64,000 nt of DNA from Scolanthus callimorphus (GCA_033964015.1 CM066923.1:21873739-21937738); one strand, 5' to 3'. Positions 37,001 through 42,121 are shown, counted from the stretch's first letter. Program-made: numbers and translations. The notes: a model not told the origin generated them from the letters alone.

Positions 37001-39363
37001 TGTAAATGTCGGAGCCCGGCTACCCAGACTTCAGCTCGTAAGCTGAATTACGCTTGGTCTCAACGGCGCCACTAATAGCCAAGTACAGACACTGAGGTTT
37101 ATTGCGTCCTCCGTGGTTCTTTGACGTCCACTACTGGAACTAAGGGACGTTAGCTAGATCTGTGTACGTATATGTGGTAATTTAATGGCATTGGTAACTC
37201 CCTGTCTGAATTTATGTGGGAATTTATGTGTATTTCACAGTACATTGGCGAGCTTTTTTTTTTTTTTTTTGAAGAGGTGACATGATTTTATTTCAATATT
37301 TACATCATGATCTTGTGTGGTGACTTATTTGAAAACAAGTCCGGTGTTTTCTATCCGTCTTTAGCAACCGATCTAAACCCTGCTGTTAAGTTTTGATAAA
37401 AATTAAAAGTGAAACTCATGGAATCGTTGGCAACTCATCAGCTATTATGAACAGCACGTTCATCTTTTTTTTTAATATTTAAACATTTTTATTGGTATAG
37501 TCTATATAAATTTTTACACCCTTCACCGTACGCGTAGCGTATTCACGAGTTATTGTAGTGGGCCAGATGTCACTCGCTCACTCGCTCGCTCATAACTCAA
37601 GTGTTAGCTCATGACGTCATCTAAATTAAACAAATTAATATCTCGACAACGATACATCGCTAGGTGACCAAACTTGGACGGACTTCACTTGGACAAGTTA
37701 TCTTAGTGACAAGGGGGAGTCCAGCAACAAAGTCACATGACATTACGGCATCGATGACGTCATCAAAACTAGAAAAATTAATATCTCGAGAACAAAACAT
37801 CGCTAGGTGACCAAACTTGTACAAAGTTATCTTAGTGACAAGGGGGGTCCAGCAACAAAGTCACATGACATTACGTCATCGATGACGTCGTCAAAACTAG
37901 AAAAAATAATATATAGAGAACGGAATATCGCTAGGTTACCAAAGTTGGGTAAATTATCTGCGTGACAATCGGGGTCCAGCACCAAGGTCACGTGGTATAA
38001 CGTCATCGATGACGTCATCACAACTAGAAAATTGATATCTCGGGAAGGGAACAGGACCAAAAGTCCAAAACTAGTTGGATAAACAGTATCCACGATTTCA
38101 CCGAGGCACTCGGTGCCTTTGATTGGCTATTAGTCTTGATGGCGCTCATTTCGGTTTTTGTGGCAGTCATTTCGGATGGTCTTTCATATCACAACGTGAT
38201 GTAATTCCGATTTCTTGCGTAATGTGGTCCGACTTCAGATCACGTAGCATTCCCATGAGTATTCTTTCTTTGTTGTTCTGCTACGCACCGAAGGATATAT
38301 GAATATGGAAGTAACCCAAACAAAGAAAGAATATTTAAATAAATGCCACGTGATCTGAAATGGGGGACAGCATTACGCCATCCCAGCACTATTATCAACA
38401 GCGCAGCGCACTTGTATTGAAAAAATCGATTGTCTCGGACTGTGTAACTCGAGGGGATGCCATAAAGGAGTTTTCCCAAGGAAGGAAAGGGCGTCTGCTG
38501 AATCCACGGGTATGCATGCCCGTATTACTGACTCAACTCGAAATTGTAAGAGTCACCATGACAATCGATCTGAGCTTGACCTTATACTCTCATATGTATA
38601 CTACCATTTGCGACCTTCCGTGAGGCGTGACGCGACAACTAGGATTTGAAAAGTTTGTATCGCAGACGTTTGTCAATCAAAACTTTTTGTTTTGCTAATT
38701 AAACTGCACGTGCAGGGATGTAAAAATTTCATGTTTCCCGTGGGAATCTCTAAAGCCACAGAAGTTACACACCAAATTCGAACAAACTGACAGAATCTGG
38801 GCATTTCTGACAAGAAAACGTACTAAATGGTTTGATATTATTCAACTTAGGATGACTTGTGGTGAAAACTAAGATTATCGCGACAGAAACTCAAAATTTT
38901 TAGTATGAAATTTGATCCTCATTAGCAAAGTTTCGTGGACCAAACAAAAAGTTCTGATTGACAAACGTCTGCGATAGAAACGTTTTTAAACCTAGTTGTA
39001 GCGTCACGCCTCATGGAAGGTTCGCTTCCCCTTCTCAATCCCGCTTTGGCCAAGCTCTACAATTCTTCCCATTTCAGATAAGCCCCAACAAACCAGCGTG
39101 TCCCTGTCCGACTTTGACCCCACCCTCATCCCACCAAGCTGGGTTCCTCATAGCGTCTGGGCGTCTGTACTTGCCGTCTCTACACTAAAGGGACCTCTCG
39201 ATAGCGTCTGCACGCACGTGGCGTCTAACTCAAGTGTGTGGCGTGAGTGGTGTGACAAGGAGACGCCAGAGACGCAAGCGTCACCTTTGGATCAAAAGGA
39301 TGACTCACCATCGCTGACGCCTTTGCAGAAGCTATTACTTATACGCTGTTTCAGGCCTGACAG
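845..39363 (+). CDS. Divergent dynein heavy chain (DNHD1-like, tentative), partial, 20 exons
   Basis: Exons seen: 845-1050, 1873-2039, 2967-3117, 4506-4662, 5246-5278, 5380-5451, 6892-7066, 7960-8026, 8654-8821, 25079-25319, 26581-26761, 27141-27424, 29119-29378, 30416-30561, 30859-31043, 32019-32192, 34832-35159, 36167-36350, 36824-36936, 39078-39363. All use GT/AG and the reading phase is kept throughout, giving about 1,190 residues. In order they encode late AAA4, stalk coil 1, the microtubule-binding domain, stalk coil 2, AAA5 and the start of AAA6. Dynein heavy chains are AAA+ motors that walk on microtubules. This one is divergent: the AAA4 Walker B-like strand reads LLLLPESD, and AAA5 has a charged insertion of about 100 residues. 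That suggests the DNHD1-type branch rather than a standard axonemal or cytoplasmic chain, but this is an inference. Both ends lie outside what can be seen. The ninth intron (16 kb) holds an antisense receptor gene. Confidence 0.85.
1133..1602. repeat. Inverted-repeat element, about 470 bp
   Basis: Ends taaagcctggtgcacacttg and agtgtgcaccgagcttta are complementary; inner arms (ccgattgcgtttgagcgttt) also pair. It lies in a dynein intron. Confidence 0.85.
1873..2039 (+). CDS. Dynein-like exon 2: AAA4 sensor region
   Basis: It enters in phase 2 after tttgtttccag. The product has TVRENLRVVMTC, then LGDAFQKRCRSLPALTN and LLQHWSKEAL. This matches the dynein pattern of a strand followed by 'F..R.R.FPALVN' and 'W...AL' at the end of AAA4. 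Confidence 0.88.
2967..3117 (+). CDS. Dynein-like exon 3: AAA4 to stalk
   Basis: Acceptor cccttaccag, donor gtaagt, phase 1 in and 2 out. It encodes the helices after AAA4, with HLTNTTFEIFVEK matching the dynein 'YVTPTSYLELI..F' segment just before the stalk. Confidence 0.83.
3931..4310 (+). repeat. 84-bp tandem repeat, about 4 copies
   Basis: Units carry ccagagctgttcgctcgttt and ggcgtagagttcgcagaatg; copies are spaced 81-84 bp. It lies in a dynein intron, and the long - strand frame over it is a repeat artefact. Confidence 0.92.
4351..4429. repeat. Hairpin, 79 bp
   Basis: tagcctcctttgcagccgct pairs with agcggctacaaaggaggcta; the loop is near cactttcaaacgagcg. Confidence 0.85.
4506..4662 (+). 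CDS. Dynein-like exon 4: stalk coil 1
   Basis: A fully helical, charged segment from FINLVKKRQEFL to HEKTVLGQKKE, typical of the first strand of the dynein stalk coiled coil. Phase 2 in, phase 0 out; donor gtacgg. Confidence 0.85.
5246..5278 (+). CDS. Dynein-like exon 5: 33-nt micro-exon in stalk
   Basis: Acceptor ttttctag, donor gtatct, phase 0 at both ends. It encodes GNCQLLMQIGQ, at the place where dynein stalks usually have an 'LL..I..' motif. Confidence 0.75.
5380..5451 (+). CDS. Dynein-like exon 6: stalk coil 1
   Basis: 24 codons in phase 0, DRAIAEEQVRLVRRQQ and onward, heptad-like and charged. The acceptor is ggactgtag and the donor gtaaaa. It continues coil 1 toward the tip. Confidence 0.8.
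5467..5787. repeat. Inverted-repeat element
   Basis: Left taaaggccggttacacttgc and right gctggtggaaacgagcctta; inner tgcgatttttgttgc / gcgacaaaaattgc. About 320 bp, starting near the donor of dynein exon 6. Confidence 0.8.
6211..6406. repeat. MITE family 3, copy 1
   Basis: The left end atagacctcgtcttgggcgt and right end acgcccaagccgagaggagg are inverted, with arms around tttcagatcgcgtggcattc. A second copy is at 38.2 kb. Confidence 0.8.
6650..6830. repeat. T-rich inverted and direct repeat
   Basis: gttgagcgtttttttggata occurs twice (about 6,655 and 6,704), and aaaaaaaatcaaatatccgg near 6,805-6,825 is its complement. It is intronic, just before dynein exon 7. Confidence 0.75.
6892..7066 (+). 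CDS. Dynein-like exon 7: base of microtubule-binding domain
   Basis: It begins ALPEYQIAHERAVFKAAAVV and contains LDAQGLTELRAMQKPDSEIEDLL, matching the dynein 'L..L...DI...K....PP..V' entry into the microtubule-binding domain. Phase 0 in, 1 out. Confidence 0.87.
7098..7455 (+). repeat. 19-bp tandem repeat, about 18 copies
   Basis: Unit tttacattctttgttattg. As 19 is not a multiple of three and the unit has no + strand stop, all three + frames stay open and give a false 'YCLHSLLLF' type protein. It lies in a dynein intron just after exon 7. Confidence 0.97.
7960..8026 (+). CDS. Dynein-like exon 8: microtubule-binding domain
   Basis: A short exon (phase 1 in, 2 out) encoding VKSPTSDLTWNKGAKRLMANLDR. 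This parallels the dynein 'W..AK.LL.D..F' segment of the microtubule-binding tip. Confidence 0.85.
8226..8590. repeat. Inverted-repeat element with inner hairpin
   Basis: Ends ggggactcccatatttttgg and ccaaaaataggggagtcccc type arms with ggcggggctgctcgtcg / cgacgagcacccccgcc. An inner hairpin at 8,388-8,460 pairs cctgaatttcagacgtattt with its complement. Several 'ggtaccttttaggg' repeats lie inside. Confidence 0.85.
8654..8821 (+). CDS. Dynein-like exon 9: microtubule-binding domain
   Basis: It encodes FREELSLFDEIELPPSTL, then VEPYLKKPHFSGDYLERK, then a 'GSLVLWVRGVV' helix. These match the dynein 'YDKD.I...', 'PYI.NP.F.P' and 'A..GLC.WV.A' blocks. The 16,257-bp intron after it holds the antisense Ig receptor gene. 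Confidence 0.9.
9296..9488. repeat. Inverted-repeat element after the receptor's last exon
   Basis: The left end aaagacctgttcacactaacg and right end ctagtgtgaaccaagcctaa are imperfect inverted repeats. It lies just 3' of the receptor stop codon, so it may contribute to the 3' UTR. Confidence 0.65.
9514..9756 (-). CDS. Receptor last exon: tyrosine-rich tail
   Basis: Acceptor tttatttcag, phase 0, 80 codons then stop. An acidic, proline-containing tail holds tyrosines in EYYETT, NYKTPV, MYEPVGNL and TYGNA. YGN fits a Grb2-type pYxN site and YKTP a Crk/Nck-type pYxxP site; these are motif matches only. Confidence 0.8.
   Translation of the reverse strand, partial: EQSLELENVGHKKTLPTPEIAPEIEYYETTRDEENANYKTPVTREPLPKPDDEEDDEMYEPVGNLDLPPEDEITHTYGNA
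9514..24459 (-). CDS. Ig/FN3 single-pass receptor with tyrosine-rich tail, nested in a dynein intron
   Basis: Exons in transcript order: leader 24459-24366 (or 24265-24163), 21011-20625, 19119-18740, 18253-17984, 17214-16936, 16494-16225, 15381-15112, 13240-13154, 12537-12519, 12428-12377, 9756-9514. All ectodomain introns are phase 1, so each domain exon is a separate cassette. The product is about 783 residues: signal peptide, two V-set-like domains, two I-set Ig domains, two FN3 domains, a 23-residue hydrophobic helix followed by WRR, and a tail of about 105 residues with six tyrosines, ending HTYGNA. This is a cell-surface adhesion or recognition receptor by architecture; ligand and pathway are unknown. 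Domain order is reminiscent of cnidarian allorecognition-type Ig receptors, but that is only a guess. A 1-nt frameshift lies in the second V-set-like exon, so the gene may be a pseudogene, polymorphic, or hit by a base-call error. Confidence 0.85.
10138..10295 (+). repeat. Direct repeat, left copy
   Basis: caagattcactagaaaacgt through the actgcgcgcgc and ccggttttcaacag blocks recurs at 12,158-12,300, about 2 kb away. The pair may mark the ends of an unrecognised element. Confidence 0.7.
12158..12300 (+). repeat. Direct repeat, right copy
   Basis: Second copy of the 10.14 kb segment with about ten percent differences by eye. It lies just beyond a receptor tail exon. Confidence 0.7.
12377..12428 (-). 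CDS. Receptor exon: cytoplasmic tail part 2
   Basis: 52 nt, acceptor tttcttag, donor gtaatg, phase 2 in and 0 out. It encodes SYNTEAVSGNSNHAVVNE with the first tail tyrosine. Confidence 0.7.
12519..12537 (-). CDS. Receptor micro-exon, 19 nt, juxtamembrane
   Basis: Acceptor cattcag, donor gtatgg. Phase 1 in and 2 out, exactly what is needed between the membrane exon and the next one. It adds VMERKQ. Confidence 0.65.
13154..13240 (-). CDS. Receptor exon: transmembrane helix
   Basis: 29 codons, phase 1/1. GDWIIGVCVAIIAVLVVII and on to ACLGIYIWRRG gives one hydrophobic helix with a basic stop-transfer end, so the protein is type I. Confidence 0.9.
13595..13925 (-). repeat. tRNA-derived SINE-like repeat
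   Basis: On the - strand it opens gaccggttagcgcagtggta-gagc (A box), then gggagttcaaactcc (B box), followed by a body with ttaacgtcc and ggtcccgtc-type segments. Fragments of similar bodies occur at 14.75, 17.28 and 37.02 kb. Confidence 0.65.
14637..14930 (+). repeat. SINE-body fragments and imperfect direct repeat
   Basis: atattgcctggtgtttgtgt and atattccctggtgtttgtgt recur about 188 bp apart, each followed by a gatagacaaa/gagagacaaa block. Between them is a gctgaattacgct-type SINE-body piece. Confidence 0.6.
15112..15381 (-). CDS. Receptor exon: FN3 domain 2
   Basis: 90 codons, phase 1/1. It has PPGSPVVTVTNITSSSIRVHW and LEPCTEYRLQVYARNVAGYG, the FN3 Trp and 'L.P.T.Y...V.A.N..G' motif. 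It splices directly to the membrane exon. Confidence 0.92.
15661..15830 (+). repeat. MITE family 1, diverged partial copy
   Basis: It shares aaagggag..., gatacgcgcatgctc and the gagcaaaactag block with the complete copies, with many differences; its right half is lost. Confidence 0.65.
15923..16172 (+). repeat. MITE family 1, complete copy
   Basis: Terminal inverted repeat aaagggaggctgtcacg / cgtgacaggctcccttt, about 250 bp, bounded by TTA/TAA. It lies about 50 bp from the FN3-1 exon end of the receptor gene. Confidence 0.85.
16225..16494 (-). CDS. Receptor exon: FN3 domain 1
   Basis: 90 codons, phase 1/1. FN3 signature: PPDSPVV, SSSLIVHWNGLQDSG, IDYKVEL, IDLEPDTYYRIEVSARNAAG. Nearly superimposable on the next exon, so the pair is a tandem duplicate. 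Confidence 0.92.
16936..17214 (-). CDS. Receptor exon: I-set Ig domain 4
   Basis: 93 codons, phase 1/1. It has AILKCIADGVPSPLFTWYNA and SGNYGQYTCRATNFLG, the Ig Cys-Trp-Cys set. There are two or three possible N-glycosylation sites. Confidence 0.9.
17265..17410 (+). repeat. SINE-body fragment
   Basis: gctgaattacgctgggtctt, 'caacggcgcc'-type and acactgagg segments are shared with 37,030-37,140. Confidence 0.6.
17984..18253 (-). CDS. Receptor exon: I-set Ig domain 3
   Basis: 90 codons, phase 1/1. A canonical Ig: LLVRCAAKGRPPPQITWVWK (B-strand Cys, C-strand Trp) and DKKGTYECLASN (F-strand Cys). Confidence 0.9.
18740..19119 (-). CDS. Receptor exon: V-set-like domain 2, with 1-nt frameshift
   Basis: A close paralogue of domain 1: GESAKFTWSL, FPKFGIYDF, FYKGRL replaced by VYKGRL, and YEIKNVSLLDENFYLVKM. 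The exon is 380 nt, not a multiple of three as its phase 1/phase 1 borders need. The two halves are in different frames, switching at about 18,965-18,990, so one base is missing there relative to an open exon. N-terminal NSS is a possible glycosylation site. Confidence 0.75.
19835..20021. repeat. Palindromic element, 187 bp
   Basis: The left arm acaaatgtcctctgattttc and its complement bracket inner arms with ccgtggtatgtcctc and gaatgacgtaataaagtggt. The loop itself holds a small hairpin. It lies in the receptor intron between the two V-set-like exons. Confidence 0.88.
20285..20478 (+). repeat. MITE family 2, copy 1
   Basis: Inverted ends related to ctaggacacat...gcgcgcaacattgt; this copy is diverged. 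Other copies lie at 23.9 and 26.9 kb. Confidence 0.65.
20625..21011 (-). CDS. Receptor exon: V-set-like domain 1
   Basis: 129 codons, phase 1 at both ends. Key pattern: GEDAKFTWSL, FGIRDG, FYKGRLYFDGG, then ATYVLRNLSVLDNNVYLFKL. The fold pattern is V-set-like, but the B-strand Cys is absent and the F strand reads VYLFKL instead of YxC. Confidence 0.75.
21169..21230 (+). repeat. 21-bp tandem repeat, 3 copies
   Basis: Unit atgggcaattttattagcaa plus t, three times, upstream of the first V-set-like exon. Confidence 0.95.
22532..23393. mobile_element. 862-bp terminal-inverted-repeat element
   Basis: It begins GGGGCCCGTTTCTCAAAACG and ends with the complement, CGTTTTGAGAAACGGGCCCC. Inside are many further partial copies of the 'cgggag/cggtaa' and 'tttctcaaa' motifs. 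No coding region is seen. It lies in the leader intron region of the receptor gene and appears inserted in an older cgcggtac-rich element. Confidence 0.8.
23878..24152 (+). repeat. MITE family 2, copy 2
   Basis: The left end tggctaaactagaacacat and right end atgtg/cttgtgttctagtttagcc form inverted repeats, with inner agcgcgcaacatt arms. It ends 11 bp from leader exon b of the receptor. Confidence 0.8.
24163..24265 (-). CDS. Leader exon b, diverged duplicate of leader a
   Basis: A second ATG exon lies 200 bp downstream in transcript direction. It encodes MKAGTSWHPLSSQDRLW and then LAFIVELLTLPHQ, and also ends in phase 1 (103 nt; donor gtaatg). It aligns with leader a at WH, the LW before the core, and LPH. 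Its hydrophobic core contains a glutamate, so it may be a weaker signal peptide or a relic. Confidence 0.5.
24366..24459 (-). CDS. Leader exon a (signal peptide) of the Ig/FN3 receptor
   Basis: ATG at 24,459 opens MISWHHWC..., then a basic WKTLK and the hydrophobic core FVFIVVLVSL. It ends in phase 1 at a gtgaga donor, which joins the first V-set-like exon as ...PHH-ALSCLLAF. The length of 94 nt gives the phase required by all later exons. Confidence 0.7.
25079..25319 (+). CDS. Dynein-like exon 10: stalk coil 2
   Basis: It joins exon 9 in phase 2 to give ...GVVR-YHRMMQSKVKPL, the expected dynein 'Y..V...V.P' start of coil 2. It then continues as coiled coil to AAYFEE. An inverted-repeat element starts about 7 bp past the donor gttagt. 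Confidence 0.9.
25326..25573. repeat. Inverted-repeat element abutting the exon 10 donor
   Basis: Ends aaagccggcttttcactagtg and cactaatgaaaagccggctt pair; inner cttacgtctcc-type repeats. It begins about 7 bp after the dynein exon 10 splice donor. Confidence 0.85.
26216..26521 (+). repeat. About 20-bp tandem repeat, about 15 copies
   Basis: Unit ctctttagttttttgacact with variants. It ends about 60 bp before dynein exon 11 and enriches that intron's end in pyrimidine/TTTAG motifs. Confidence 0.95.
26581..26761 (+). CDS. Dynein-like exon 11: start of AAA5
   Basis: Phase 0 after atcgctgcag. It ends the stalk and has GGVAIAAAFSSYLGPYNFSF, the hallmark 'AAAF.SYLGPF' entry of dynein AAA5, where no ATP-binding P-loop is expected. 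Confidence 0.93.
26850..27014 (+). repeat. MITE family 2, copy 3
   Basis: It runs from ctggctaaactaggacacat to atgtgtcctagtttagccg, the cleanest inverted ends of the family. It lies between dynein exons 11 and 12. Confidence 0.85.
27141..27424 (+). CDS. Dynein-like exon 12: AAA5 with charged insertion
   Basis: It starts GVPLVLDASAPYPDARLF and then a low-complexity, charged stretch rich in K, E, D and G. Standard dyneins lack this stretch here and continue directly to the 'GLP.D..S.EN' block. Phase 1 in, 0 out; donor gtaagc. Confidence 0.75.
27600..29024 (+). repeat. Minisatellite, about 115-bp unit, about 12-13 copies
   Basis: The marker catattcacgcgt starts at 27611, 27727, 27842, 27957, 28073, 28188, 28303, 28418, 28532, 28647, 28762, 28877 and 28992, a spacing of 114-116 bp. 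Two sequence variants (cgaatac/gtgtcatt and cgaatgc/gtttcatt) alternate in blocks, suggesting higher-order duplication. It lies in a dynein intron and ends just before exon 13. Confidence 0.97.
29119..29378 (+). CDS. Dynein-like exon 13: AAA5
   Basis: It carries GMGLRKIENAVLAKSSW and VPLLMDPNNKSLELI, matching the dynein 'GLP.D..SIENA.I......PLMIDPQ' block. The start given is the only nearby AG that keeps phase 0 with exon 12. The frame stays open back to 29,020, so other acceptors at 29,031, 29,040 or 29,111 remain possible. The 115-bp minisatellite ends about 95 bp upstream. Confidence 0.78.
29455..29745 (+). repeat. G-rich imperfect repeat
   Basis: Irregular copies of ggaaattccaagggaggggg and variants; low complexity, with no gene seen. 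It lies in the intron after dynein exon 13. Confidence 0.8.
29794..30041 (+). repeat. MITE family 1, complete copy
   Basis: Same element, agggaggctgtcacgatacg to gcagcctcccttt, in the intron before dynein exon 14. Confidence 0.85.
30416..30561 (+). CDS. Dynein-like exon 14: AAA5
   Basis: Acceptor attcctcttag, phase 2 in and 1 out. It joins as LDLGES-DQSTVMKIEKAITSG, followed by TVLVLYNIDTRID. This is the dynein 'L.D..F...LE.AI..G.PVLLENV.E.LD' pattern. Confidence 0.88.
30859..31043 (+). CDS. Dynein-like exon 15: AAA5/AAA6
   Basis: It encodes VVKFGNRRVTCHPNFRLYL, then STEVASITTLINFELCEFGLE. This is a clear match to the dynein 'I..GD..V.Y.P.FRLYLTTK..NP.Y.PEV....T.INF.V...GL' signature. Confidence 0.93.
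31679..31700 (+). repeat. Poly-C tract, 22 bases
   Basis: An uninterrupted run of C in a dynein intron, followed by gttgaggaccccaggttc. Confidence 0.97.
32019..32192 (+). CDS. Dynein-like exon 16: AAA5/AAA6 helices
   Basis: Phase 0 at both ends. It has LLEDVDSKLMKRIMTKEGTDIWDETELIADL, split here only for description, which parallels 'L...L..LLS...G..LLDD..LI..L' of dyneins. Acceptor tcttgcctag, donor gtaggc. Confidence 0.85.
32734..34488. mobile_element. 1.76 kb near-perfect palindrome (foldback-type element) flanked by TTAA
   Basis: The left arm begins ggtgactcattcgaaattc and the right arm ends with its complement; the arms match along most of their length to a centre near 33,612. TTAA lies directly outside both ends (32,730-32,733 and 34,489-34,492), as after insertion at TTAA sites. 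An 89-codon frame occurs in mirror image in both arms and looks incidental. No transposase is seen, so the element is non-autonomous. It sits in a dynein intron. Confidence 0.85.
34832..35159 (+). CDS. Dynein-like exon 17: AAA6 approach
   Basis: It contains FRGLAKRGVVLFNLMKGLSR and EYRFSLDYFMSLF, matching the dynein 'YRP.A.RGS.LYF....L....P.YQ.SL..F..LF' block. An acidic, glycine-rich linker not seen in standard dyneins follows. Phase 0 in, 1 out. Confidence 0.9.
36167..36350 (+). CDS. Dynein-like exon 18: linker
   Basis: Acceptor tttgtattcag, donor gtgaga, phase 1 in, 2 out. A Ser/Arg-rich linker precedes GLSDEDSQEIQAALTKAFYG. It is poorly conserved and assigned by phase and position. Confidence 0.7.
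36410..36600. repeat. Inverted-repeat element, acaattctggtac type
   Basis: It contains several gcggtaccg / ggtacaattct arms, with cacacggg...cccgtgtg pairing near the centre. It lies in the intron after dynein exon 18. Confidence 0.7.
36824..36936 (+). CDS. Dynein-like exon 19
   Basis: It begins SIFDRHRLLFASLVYLI, the dynein 'GLFE.HKLLFS.......' helix at the start of the AAA6 module. Phase 2 in, 1 out. Confidence 0.85.
37020..37145 (+). repeat. SINE-body fragment
   Basis: gctgaattacgcttggtctc, aacggcgccac and gtggttctttgacgtccact match pieces at 17.3 and 13.6 kb. Confidence 0.6.
37605..38045 (+). repeat. About 125-140-bp tandem repeat with TGACGTCA cores, 4 copies
   Basis: Copies share gacgtcatcaaaactagaaa, atatctcgagaac, cgctaggtgaccaaacttg and gtccagcaacaaagtcac. 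The palindrome ATGACGTCAT (a CRE-type core) recurs at about 37,612, 37,753, 37,881 (one change) and 38,005. Confidence 0.9.
38215..38380. repeat. MITE family 3, copy 2
   Basis: It shares cttcagatcacgtagcattc, the inner attctttctttgtt / aacaaagaaagaat arms and ccacgtgatctgaaatg with the 6.2 kb copy, in the opposite orientation. Confidence 0.75.
38611..39024. repeat. Inverted-repeat element, 0.41 kb
   Basis: Ends cgaccttccgtgaggcgtga and tcacgcctcatggaaggttcg; inner cgcagacgtttgtcaatc / gattgacaaacgtctgcg. It ends about 50 bp before dynein exon 20. Confidence 0.88.
39078..39363 (+). CDS. Dynein-like exon 20: last exon seen, AAA6
   Basis: It ends with TPLQKLLLIRCFRPDR followed by gtaagt. This matches the dynein 'F..L....CLRPD..' motif, after which AAA6 and the C-terminal domain should follow. 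No later exon was recognised up to 64,000. A 0.4 kb inverted-repeat element ends about 50 bp before the acceptor. Confidence 0.88.
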
Positions 39364-40336
39364 GTAAGTCTTTTTATTTACTTCACTTCCTTAAAGCAGA
39401 AATCCTTTGGGACGTCGAGTAACAACTGAAAAAAATCTTGCAATAAAATAACATTTGCATATGTTATTGTTTTCAATAAATAATTGAAATAATTGATTTC
39501 ATTTAACACCAAACCTCAAAAATCGAAACCGAAAATAGTAAAAATGAATAAATTTAATACAAGCTCACAGCAACATTTCTTTATAACTTTTCTTCTGCAT
39601 TCATAATAAATTTATTGTTGTTGTTGTTAACGGGAAATTTACAGAAACAGCTAAAATCACTTCGATGAAAATTACATTTGCGTTTTCGAAAATGCCCAAA
39701 AGTGCAAATTTGAAATTCCTCTTTTTTATTTTTTTTATTTTCATTTCTTGCGATTAAGATTTTGGAGTAGTATAGGGTGCAGATAATTTCATTAAGTATA
39801 GACAATCTTCATTCTTAAGATTTTAGAGTAGTACAGGGTGACACCATGCAGACAATTTAATTGAAAGTATAGACAATTTTCATTCCTGCGATTAGGATTT
39901 TTACGGCCGACTATTGAAAAGGTGACAATTTCAAACCGAGTTTATTAAAAATATGCCATCATTATAGCGGTATTCACTTTCCTCATTCTGTCGCTTAAGT
40001 CTGTAATCATTTCGTATCAAAGCACTTCTTGGCATCTATCATCAGTAAAGAGTATTACATAACACTTTTTGGCCAGTCGACTAAAAATAGAAATTAGACA
40101 AACATGATCAAGTACTTGTCTGGTAATATTTCAAATTTGTTGTACGACTGTGACGTCAGTTTACTGAGTACAGATATGGAGCCGTATTACTTCTGCATTT
40201 CAAAAACGGCGCTAAAGTCAAAGTCTAGTGTCGCATACCCCTGTTGTACTCAAGTTAACCGACCTTCTGTGTACAACATACACTCCCGATGACTTTGCGT
40301 AAACCCTTCGTGAGTTAGCACCACAACAAAGATGTT
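39364..40336. other. Spacer between dynein exon 20 and the GPCR array
   Basis: AT-rich, with a gttgttgttgtt run near 39,615 and short 'agtagtacagggtg'-like repeats near 39,770-39,850. No dynein exon, RNA gene or receptor sequence was recognised. Confidence 0.6.
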
Positions 40337-41007
40337 TCACCAGCTTATATCATGCAGTACTGTTTGGACATCAAACTGCAGCGTGAAGTGGTACACACTG
40401 TCGGGTAACCATGCCAACAGGGACAGCGCAGTCACTATGAACAGTGTTTTCGCCAAGTCTCTATCGCGCCGCCCAGCTCTTGGAACTCTTCGATCTCTGT
40501 TTCGTTTTCTCACTTTAAGGAAAATTGCAACGTATGATACAACAATAATTGTTATCTCCCTTGATGGCTGTAACAACACGCAGTAAGCGCGTATACCATT
40601 CAAGTTCCAGTAAATTTAACAGTGGAAATACGCATGAGAAAAGCCATACTAAGATGGACGCCTTGAAGTAATTTTTCTCCCGAGACTGTAAGTGTCGCAG
40701 AGGCCAAAGAGTTGCGTACGACCGCTCTAGAGCCACTAAAACTAACCCATTTATTGACGCACTGAAACCAGTCATCCATACCGTGTGATACACATACTTT
40801 CGACTGCTACGAAATTTACTTATCAAAAATGTCAATCCTACAAGCATTGATGCCAACCCAGTAGTTAGATCCGCTGCTGTAACGTTGATCAAGAAGTATG
40901 TACTTCGCTTTTCGCAAGTTCTTGTTTGTGGCAAAGATGAGTAGAGTGAGTGCGTTTGCCGCAAACACTACAATGCCTGCTATGAATAACAATATACCAG
41001 AAGTCAT
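40337..41007 (-). pseudogene. Type-B class A GPCR pseudogene (two frameshifts, no TM7)
   Basis: The sequence starts MTSGILLFIAGIVVF (TM1) and continues through TM2 (INVTAADLTTGL), TM3 (LALERSYATLWPLRH-like block), TM4-5 and TM6 (LLAWLPDSVYHF). The pieces lie in three different frames, with switches near 40,905 and near 40,560-40,600. The reading ends at a stop after TM6, and no NPxxY helix follows. It belongs to a receptor type distinct from the MNNSS-type genes next to it, with DRY-equivalent ERSYATLWP. Confidence 0.85.
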
Positions 41008-42121
41008 TGTAAAGAATTTGTTGGACGGTGTATTGGAAGTTGAATTTCAAAAATGTCGGTTTTCAATATTTTTGGTTATTTATCTCTAGGTATTTAGAGA
41101 CTGGCGTAGCCATCCAAAGTAATGTATCTCCGCGATGGTTCTCTAGACTTGTTCTCGGCATCCAAATGTTGACCATCTTGATCATTAATTCGAAAAAAAT
41201 TAATTACTCTGACGGCTAAATCTAATTTAACTTTAACTCGCATTTTATTAAAGTCCAGAGCATACTAAAGTAATCTGTCTAATCTATTTTATTTCACGCT
41301 TTTTGATTGAAAGTTAGTTATCACTTGTCAAGTTGTAGAATTTAAAATCCCTTGGATTTGTTTATCACCTTTAGTGTGTTTATTGTTGGTGGTGTTTTAC
41401 AAATCCTCCTCTAAAGAGCTCTAAACGATGAATTGCTATGATGGAGTACATTACCCGCCTTGAAAAAGTCTGTCCTTTGTTTTTTGTCCAGGAAAAGTGC
41501 TCTGATTTTAGTTAAATTGCCTTGCAAATTTCCTATTTTTTCATCAGATATGTTTCTCACTTGATAGAGCGTGAGTGTCACATGAGTGTGGGAATTTATG
41601 TGTATTTCCGTTTACTTTGCATTTTCATTCGTCGCTCATTTCTACCCTCAATTATATTTTGAACTAAACGCAGGTGTCCATTTAGTGCTGACCGCGTGAT
41701 GCTTATGTTACTTGGCATGCAAAGAAACCAGTCACGTGTTCAATGTTTGACCGTGTTTTTTTTCTTGGCTTGTGATTGGCTGATGGGAAAGCCATTCAGC
41801 AGCAACTTCTAACTTCTCTCGTTCATGATTGGCTACAGGTCTGTATTGGTCTAGTGACTGCAGTCACCTTCAATTCTCGATTATTCTTACCATAGATGAT
41901 ACCTCAGTCCTGTAATCGTTATGAGCTGTAGTTTGTTTATCAACCCAATGTGTTATTTCAGACTTGAGGTCGTAATGCATTTTTTCACGCGGAATTATGC
42001 TTTTTGTCTATCGTCTGTTAGAGTGGTCAGATTTTTCATCAAATTGAAAAGTATTACTTCACCTATGCCCTGCCAGTTAGGTCCTTGTACCTCCCGTAAG
42101 GCATTTTATCTAAGGTGCCTT
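41008..42121. other. GPCR-array spacer
   Basis: Shares long stretches with 44.35-45.5 kb and 48.8-49.7 kb (ggctgatgggaaagccattc, agcagcaacttctaac), so it is part of the older duplicated unit. No gene seen. Confidence 0.65.
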
